The translations under genes were made by a program, and so were the position numbers. A stretch of DNA of 64,000 nucleotides. Source: Cyclobacteriaceae bacterium. Lineage in GTDB: Bacteria > Bacteroidota > Bacteroidia > Cytophagales > Cyclobacteriaceae. Positions 59,988-64,000 of the stretch are shown one piece after another; the first letter of the stretch is position 1; every line of letters begins with the position of its first letter. A model generated the notes under the pieces. The model saw nothing but the letters and a program-made list of their open reading frames with translations, was not told the DNA's origin and made no database searches. The stretch is from the NCBI GenBank assembly GCA_028284125.1, contig JANQSI010000009.1:62001-126000 (forward strand), written 5' to 3'.

Positions 59988-62057
59988 ATGGAAAACTTAC
60001 ATAGCGTATACCTGGAAGAAGCAGAAGACCTTTTTAGTAGGATTGAAGAAAGCCTGCTTTTGCTGGAAAAATCTCCGGATGATGCTTCGTTGATCGCTGA
60101 GGTTTTCAGATCCATGCACACGTTGAAAGGCAGCAGTAGTATGTATGGATCAAACAAGGTCGCTGACTTTGTTCACAACCTTGAAACCATCTACGATCGT
60201 GTCAGAGGCCATGAAATTGATTTGACTCAAGACATCATAGAAGCTACTTTCAAGTCATTGGATCATCTCAAAAAGATTGTTCAATCGCCGGATATTCCAG
60301 ATCCAATTGATGCGAAGTATCATGAAAAATTGACCGCTGATATCCTTGGACTCTTGGACGAATACAGTGGGGGTGGTTCATCTATCAAACAAGGAAGCGT
60401 ATCTACTAAAAATACCTTTTTTGTCTCCTTCGTTCCTGACAAAAATATTTTTAAGAACGGAACAAACCCTTTGCTTCTAATAGATGAGCTTCGTGATCTT
60501 GGGCCGTCCAGAGTGTACACAACGATTAAGAAAGGACTGGTTTCTAAAAAAGCGGACCCAAAAGAATGCCATACTTCATGGGATATTATTCTCGTAACGG
60601 AAGAAGACGAAAACCCTATTCAGGATGTATTCATTTTTGTAGAAGACACAAGTGATATATCAATAGAAAAGATTGCTGATGTTGATTTATTATCAGTATC
60701 TCAGTTCGCTTCCAAACTTCCGTCAAGTGATCTTAGTTCGAAATCACCAACAATTAAGCAAATAAAGAAATGGGTTTCAGAGATACCACAGGAAGCCTTT
60801 GAAAACATAGCCGAAGAAGCAACTGAAGTTGAAGAGGTAACAGAAGATGAAAAAGGAGAGAAGCTTCAAAGATCGCATACGCAAGATGAAGCCATAACCA
60901 GTATTCGTGTCTCGTCTGACAAGCTTGATGAACTAATGAATCAGGTAAGTGAATTAGTCACGACGCAAGCTGGATTGTCGTTGTACGCTGAGAACAATTT
61001 CGATCCTGTTTTGAACGTGATCGCAGATAACGTAGAAAAATTGTCTCGTCAGCTTCGTGATATAGCGTTCGAAATGACACTGATTCAAATAAGTAATCTG
61101 TTTAGAAGATTCAACCGAGTAACCAGAGACATTTCTACACAATTAGGAAAATCTGTAAAGTTCATCACTGAAGGAGGGGAAACTGAACTGGACAAAAAAA
61201 TCATAGACAGCCTTGCGGACCCATTGATGCATTTAATAAGGAACAGCCTTGATCATGGAATAGAATCAACAGAAGAGCGGATCAAACTAGGCAAACCAGA
61301 AAAAGGGACTATCAAGCTAAGCAGCTATTATTCAGGAGCTAAGGTTTACATCCAAATTGAGGATGATGGAAGAGGAATCGACGCACAAAAGATCAGAGAA
61401 AAAGCGATATCCAACAGGCTTATTTCCAAAGACGATGACTTAACGGAAAAGGAAATCTACGACCTGATTTTCATGCCAGGATTTAGTATGGCTAAAACAG
61501 TAACAGATATTTCCGGAAGGGGAGTCGGAATGGATGTGGTTAAGAAAAATATCTTGGACATCAGAGGAGATATTACGGTTGAATCTAAGATCGGAAAAGG
61601 AACAAAGATCATTCTTGGCCTTCCACTAACGCTTTCAGTAATTGATGGACTTCTGGTTAAGGTTGAAGCCACTTCATTTGTCGTTCCATTAGTTGATATC
61701 AAGAAATGTTTTGAAATCAAAAGAGAGGAATTGTCCAATGATTTCAATGAATTGATTACCCTTGAAGAAGAAAAAATACCATACCTGGACTTACGTAAGG
61801 AATTTCTAATAAAAGATGAAAATCCGCCTGAAAAGGCCAGTATTATCCTTCTCGAAAATGAAGAAAACAAAATAGCTGTTTGTGTAGACGCTATCGTTGG
61901 AGAATATCAAGCGGTACTTAAGCCAGTAGGGAAATATTACAGAAATCAAGAGTTTGTTTCGGGAGCAACAATCCTTGGCGATGGTAGCATTGCCTTGGTC
62001 TTGGATGCTTATAAAATCATTGCAAGAAAAATTGTAAAACAAAAAAAATCAGCATGA
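59988..62057 (+). CDS. cheA: Chemotaxis histidine kinase CheA
   Basis: 689 residues. P1 Hpt domain with His44 in FRSMHTLKGSSSMYG. A middle region (about 140-290) with a non-standard P2-like segment. P3 dimerisation helices (DELMNQVSELVTTQAG). P4 kinase domain: N box LMHLIRNSLDHGIES, DDGRGIDAQKI, FMPGFSMAKTVTDISGRGVGMDVVK. P5 CheW-like domain at about 555-689. It phosphorylates the adjacent CheY-like protein. A full-length, apparently active kinase. It overlaps cheW by 4 bp. Confidence 0.95.
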   Translation: MENLHSVYLEEAEDLFSRIEESLLLLEKSPDDASLIAEVFRSMHTLKGSSSMYGSNKVADFVHNLETIYDRVRGHEIDLTQDIIEATFKSLDHLKKIVQSPDIPDPIDAKYHEKLTADILGLLDEYSGGGSSIKQGSVSTKNTFFVSFVPDKNIFKNGTNPLLLIDELRDLGPSRVYTTIKKGLVSKKADPKECHTSWDIILVTEEDENPIQDVFIFVEDTSDISIEKIADVDLLSVSQFASKLPSSDLSSKSPTIKQIKKWVSEIPQEAFENIAEEATEVEEVTEDEKGEKLQRSHTQDEAITSIRVSSDKLDELMNQVSELVTTQAGLSLYAENNFDPVLNVIADNVEKLSRQLRDIAFEMTLIQISNLFRRFNRVTRDISTQLGKSVKFITEGGETELDKKIIDSLADPLMHLIRNSLDHGIESTEERIKLGKPEKGTIKLSSYYSGAKVYIQIEDDGRGIDAQKIREKAISNRLISKDDDLTEKEIYDLIFMPGFSMAKTVTDISGRGVGMDVVKKNILDIRGDITVESKIGKGTKIILGLPLTLSVIDGLLVKVEATSFVVPLVDIKKCFEIKREELSNDFNELITLEEEKIPYLDLRKEFLIKDENPPEKASIILLENEENKIAVCVDAIVGEYQAVLKPVGKYYRNQEFVSGATILGDGSIALVLDAYKIIARKIVKQKKSA

Positions 62058-62581
62058 GGAGCATAGAAGAAGAAAATGAGCATGAAGAAATGGAATCATA
62101 TTTATCATTCAAATTAGATGATGAGATTTTCGCTGTAGATGTAAAAAAAGTAATTGAGATCCTCGAAGTACCAGGCATCACGAGTATTCCATTATCACCA
62201 GATTATATGGCAGGTGTCATTAACCTGAGAGGAAAAGTTCTGCCATTGATTGATACCAAGGTCAAATTTGGATTAGAGCCAATTGAATTTACTGTGGAAA
62301 CTTGCATTGTTGTGATAGAAATTGAAGTCGAAGGAGAAGTATTGCAGATTGGAACTTTGGTTGACGCTGTGCTTGAAGTTTTAGAAATACCACAGTCCAG
62401 TATTCAACCTTCTCCAAGCATTGAAGCCAAGTATAGACTAGATTTTATTCGAGGAATGATCAGAAGAGAAGAGGATTTCATCATGCTACTCAATTTGGAT
62501 GAAGTATTCAGCATTCAAGATGTGATGTATATGCAAGAGGCGAACGAGAGCATGTCTTCTGAGGAGTTGACGGAAAAATAA
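62054..62581 (+). CDS. cheW: Chemotaxis adaptor CheW
   Basis: 175 residues, a CheW domain from about 13 to 155: [73 protein letters not shown] and [19 protein letters not shown]. An acidic N-terminal extension of about 15 residues ([11 protein letters not shown]) and a C-terminal tail flank it. It links receptors to CheA. Confidence 0.94.
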   Translation: MRSIEEENEHEEMESYLSFKLDDEIFAVDVKKVIEILEVPGITSIPLSPDYMAGVINLRGKVLPLIDTKVKFGLEPIEFTVETCIVVIEIEVEGEVLQIGTLVDAVLEVLEIPQSSIQPSPSIEAKYRLDFIRGMIRREEDFIMLLNLDEVFSIQDVMYMQEANESMSSEELTEK

Positions 62582-62594
62582 GAAAGAGAAGAGG

Positions 62595-63836
62595 ATGAAT
62601 TTAACCATTAAATCAAAAGTAATTCTGTTGGTAGTTATCGTGGTTATGATAGCTATTGTTCTTGGCGTTCAACTCCATTTATTGCTTCAGACGCTTGACA
62701 ATAACGAACCAAACGCTATTGAAGAAGCGCAGAAATACGCGCAATATTTATCACTATCCTTAGATATTGGAGGTATTTTCCTGGTTGTCGTTTTTATTTT
62801 GATTTATAGGTATTTCAAGAGGTCTTTGGAAACTGCATTTGGAGCTGTGGAAACAATTTCTAAAGGAAACCTAGATGTAGATATTGATATTGCAACAGAT
62901 GATGAAGTGGGCAAACTGCTATCGAAATTGAAAACGATGAGCAACAAACTTCGGGATATAGTTTCTGCGGTTGTGACAAGTAGCGAAAGCATTGCCAATG
63001 CAAGTTTAGAACTTAGTAGATCTGCGCAGGTTATGTCAGAAGGAGCTTCTGATCAGGCAAGTTCCGCTGAGGAAGTCTCTTCTTCTATGGAAGAAATGGC
63101 AGCCAATATTGAGCAGAACACAGCCAACGCAAAAGAAACCGAAAAGCTTTCACGCTCAGGTGCCACGAGTCTGGAAGATAGCAGTGAAATGGTAAAGAGA
63201 ACATTAGATTCCATGAATACCATCACTAGCAAAATTTCAATTATTGGTGAAATTGCCAGACAAACCAACCTACTAGCCCTAAACGCTGCAGTAGAAGCAG
63301 CAAGAGCGGGCGAGCATGGGAAAGGGTTTGCAGTTGTGGCTGCTGAGATCAGACGATTAGCGGAGAGAAGCCAGGTCGCAGCAAAAGAAATTGATGAGGA
63401 GTCTTTGCTGGGAATAGAAATTGCTCAGGCATCGATGGACGTGCTTTCCAATATTGTTCCTGAAATACAAAAGGCATCCGATCTTGTGATGCAAATTTCT
63501 ACCGCTAGTGTCGAGCAAAATAGCGGCGCAGATCAAATTAACAATGCGATTCAGAACTTGAACAATGTGGTTCAACAAAATGCTGCAGTAGCTCAAGAAA
63601 TGGCCGCTAACTCTGAAGAACTGAACAACCAGGCGAATGTGCTGAGTGACGCGATATCTTTCTTCACCATCGAAGGAGAGAAGAGTTATAGCTCAACGCC
63701 AGAGGTCATGGATCAAGAGCCTCAGCCTGTTATGGAAAGTGTTGAAAAAACTCAAGAGTCATCGCGAGACGAAGGAATAAATATTGATTTAGGTGATGGA
63801 TCGGATATGAAGGACTCTGAATTTGAGAAGTTTTGA
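62595..63836 (+). CDS. Methyl-accepting chemotaxis protein without a sensor domain
   Basis: 413 residues. Two membrane helices at about 8-29 and 54-72 are separated by only about 24 residues ([22 protein letters not shown]), so there is no periplasmic ligand domain. A HAMP domain ([24 protein letters not shown]) and a long coiled signalling domain follow, with the conserved tip [44 protein letters not shown]. The last 60 residues are acidic and disordered, without the CheR-binding pentapeptide. It probably senses membrane or cytoplasmic state or acts as a scaffold. Confidence 0.9.
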   Translation: MNLTIKSKVILLVVIVVMIAIVLGVQLHLLLQTLDNNEPNAIEEAQKYAQYLSLSLDIGGIFLVVVFILIYRYFKRSLETAFGAVETISKGNLDVDIDIATDDEVGKLLSKLKTMSNKLRDIVSAVVTSSESIANASLELSRSAQVMSEGASDQASSAEEVSSSMEEMAANIEQNTANAKETEKLSRSGATSLEDSSEMVKRTLDSMNTITSKISIIGEIARQTNLLALNAAVEAARAGEHGKGFAVVAAEIRRLAERSQVAAKEIDEESLLGIEIAQASMDVLSNIVPEIQKASDLVMQISTASVEQNSGADQINNAIQNLNNVVQQNAAVAQEMAANSEELNNQANVLSDAISFFTIEGEKSYSSTPEVMDQEPQPVMESVEKTQESSRDEGINIDLGDGSDMKDSEFEKF

Positions 63837-63877
63837 TAGAACAGACCATTCCAAATATTGTAGAAAGCCCGAAGCGA

Positions 63878-64000
63878 ATGAGTACTGATGAATTCAAGCA
63901 AATAAGTGAATTCATTACGACTCACTATGGTATCAAACTTCCGGATTTTAAAAAAACAATGGTAGAAGGAAGGCTTCAAAAGCGACTCAGAAAAACCGGT
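63878..64000 (+). CDS. cheR: Chemotaxis methyltransferase CheR, N-terminal start (partial)
   Basis: 41 residues to the window edge from the ATG at 63878: MSTDEFKQISEFITTHYGIK then LPDFKKTMVEGRLQKRLRKTG. The pattern of a leading helix, a YGI-x-L/F-x2-K motif and RL-x-KRLR is the CheR N-terminal domain. It lies 42 bp after the receptor gene. It would methylate receptor glutamates in the array. Too short for the catalytic domain to be seen. Confidence 0.72.
   Translation, partial: MSTDEFKQISEFITTHYGIKLPDFKKTMVEGRLQKRLRKTG

Noticed and set aside
1-64000. CRISPR arrays, tRNA and rRNA genes
   Set aside because: No regularly spaced repeat array and no cloverleaf-like or rRNA-like sequence was seen in the intergenic stretches, which are mostly short.

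Overview
The window is a 64 kb piece of a Bacteroidota chromosome, most likely a marine-type member of the Cytophagales. The evidence is an ECF sigma/FecR pair, carboxypeptidase-regulatory-domain outer-membrane proteins, VPS10/BNR repeat proteins, a SPOR protein, menaquinone genes, a chemotaxis operon without flagellar genes, AT-leaning sequence and a TAnnTTTG-type promoter. Taxonomy below phylum is inference. I saw no rRNA, tRNA, CRISPR array or transposase gene.

Layout. 1-7 kb: two divergent S9 peptidases (one cut by the window edge), a TonB-dependent-receptor-like outer-membrane protein and a TPR lipoprotein. Between the last two lies a roughly 459 bp decayed insertion holding a duplicated gene end, an 11-bp minisatellite and a truncated small gene. 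7.1-8.0 kb: a universal stress protein. 8.08-18.5 kb: an accessory island bounded, and internally divided, by three direct copies of the last 18 bp of mnmE. The left segment holds one membrane-anchored gene. The right segment holds a TIR-like effector and a five-gene operon, hsdM-hsdS-pentapeptide membrane protein-hsdR-membrane protein. No recombinase is encoded between the copies. 18.5-23.4 kb: mnmE, an autoregulated-looking ArsR/SRPBCC operon, a sterol-desaturase-family enzyme and small membrane proteins. 23.5-29.8 kb: topoisomerase IV (parE, parC), a TrmH-type RNA methylase, a SanA-like protein and a small exported protein.

29.9-36.3 kb: a very large BNR/VPS10-type exported protein, an orphan Hpt protein, a TerB-like protein, a rhomboid protease, a PA0069-type radical SAM protein and a DoxX protein. 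36.3-44.4 kb: menaquinone genes (menE; menF-hotdog thioesterase-menD-menB) split by an ECF sigma/STN-CPD protein/FecR signalling cassette. 44.4-48.9 kb: phosphatase, DNA ligase D, response regulator, DNA polymerase III delta.

49-58 kb: an envelope module of a 977-aa TPR protein, an outer-membrane barrel, an acidic SPOR-domain membrane protein, ExbB, ExbD and a TonB-like protein, followed by folC. 58.2 kb to the end: a chemotaxis operon packed almost without gaps: ParA, an unusual STAS protein with a histone-H1-like tail, CheY-like, CheA, CheW, a receptor without a sensor domain, and the start of CheR. With no flagellar genes here it may control gliding or another surface behaviour (inference).

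The strongest leads are the three mnmE-end repeats around a restriction/TIR island, the two membrane genes translationally coupled into the type I restriction operon, and the STAS/ParA chemotaxis operon.
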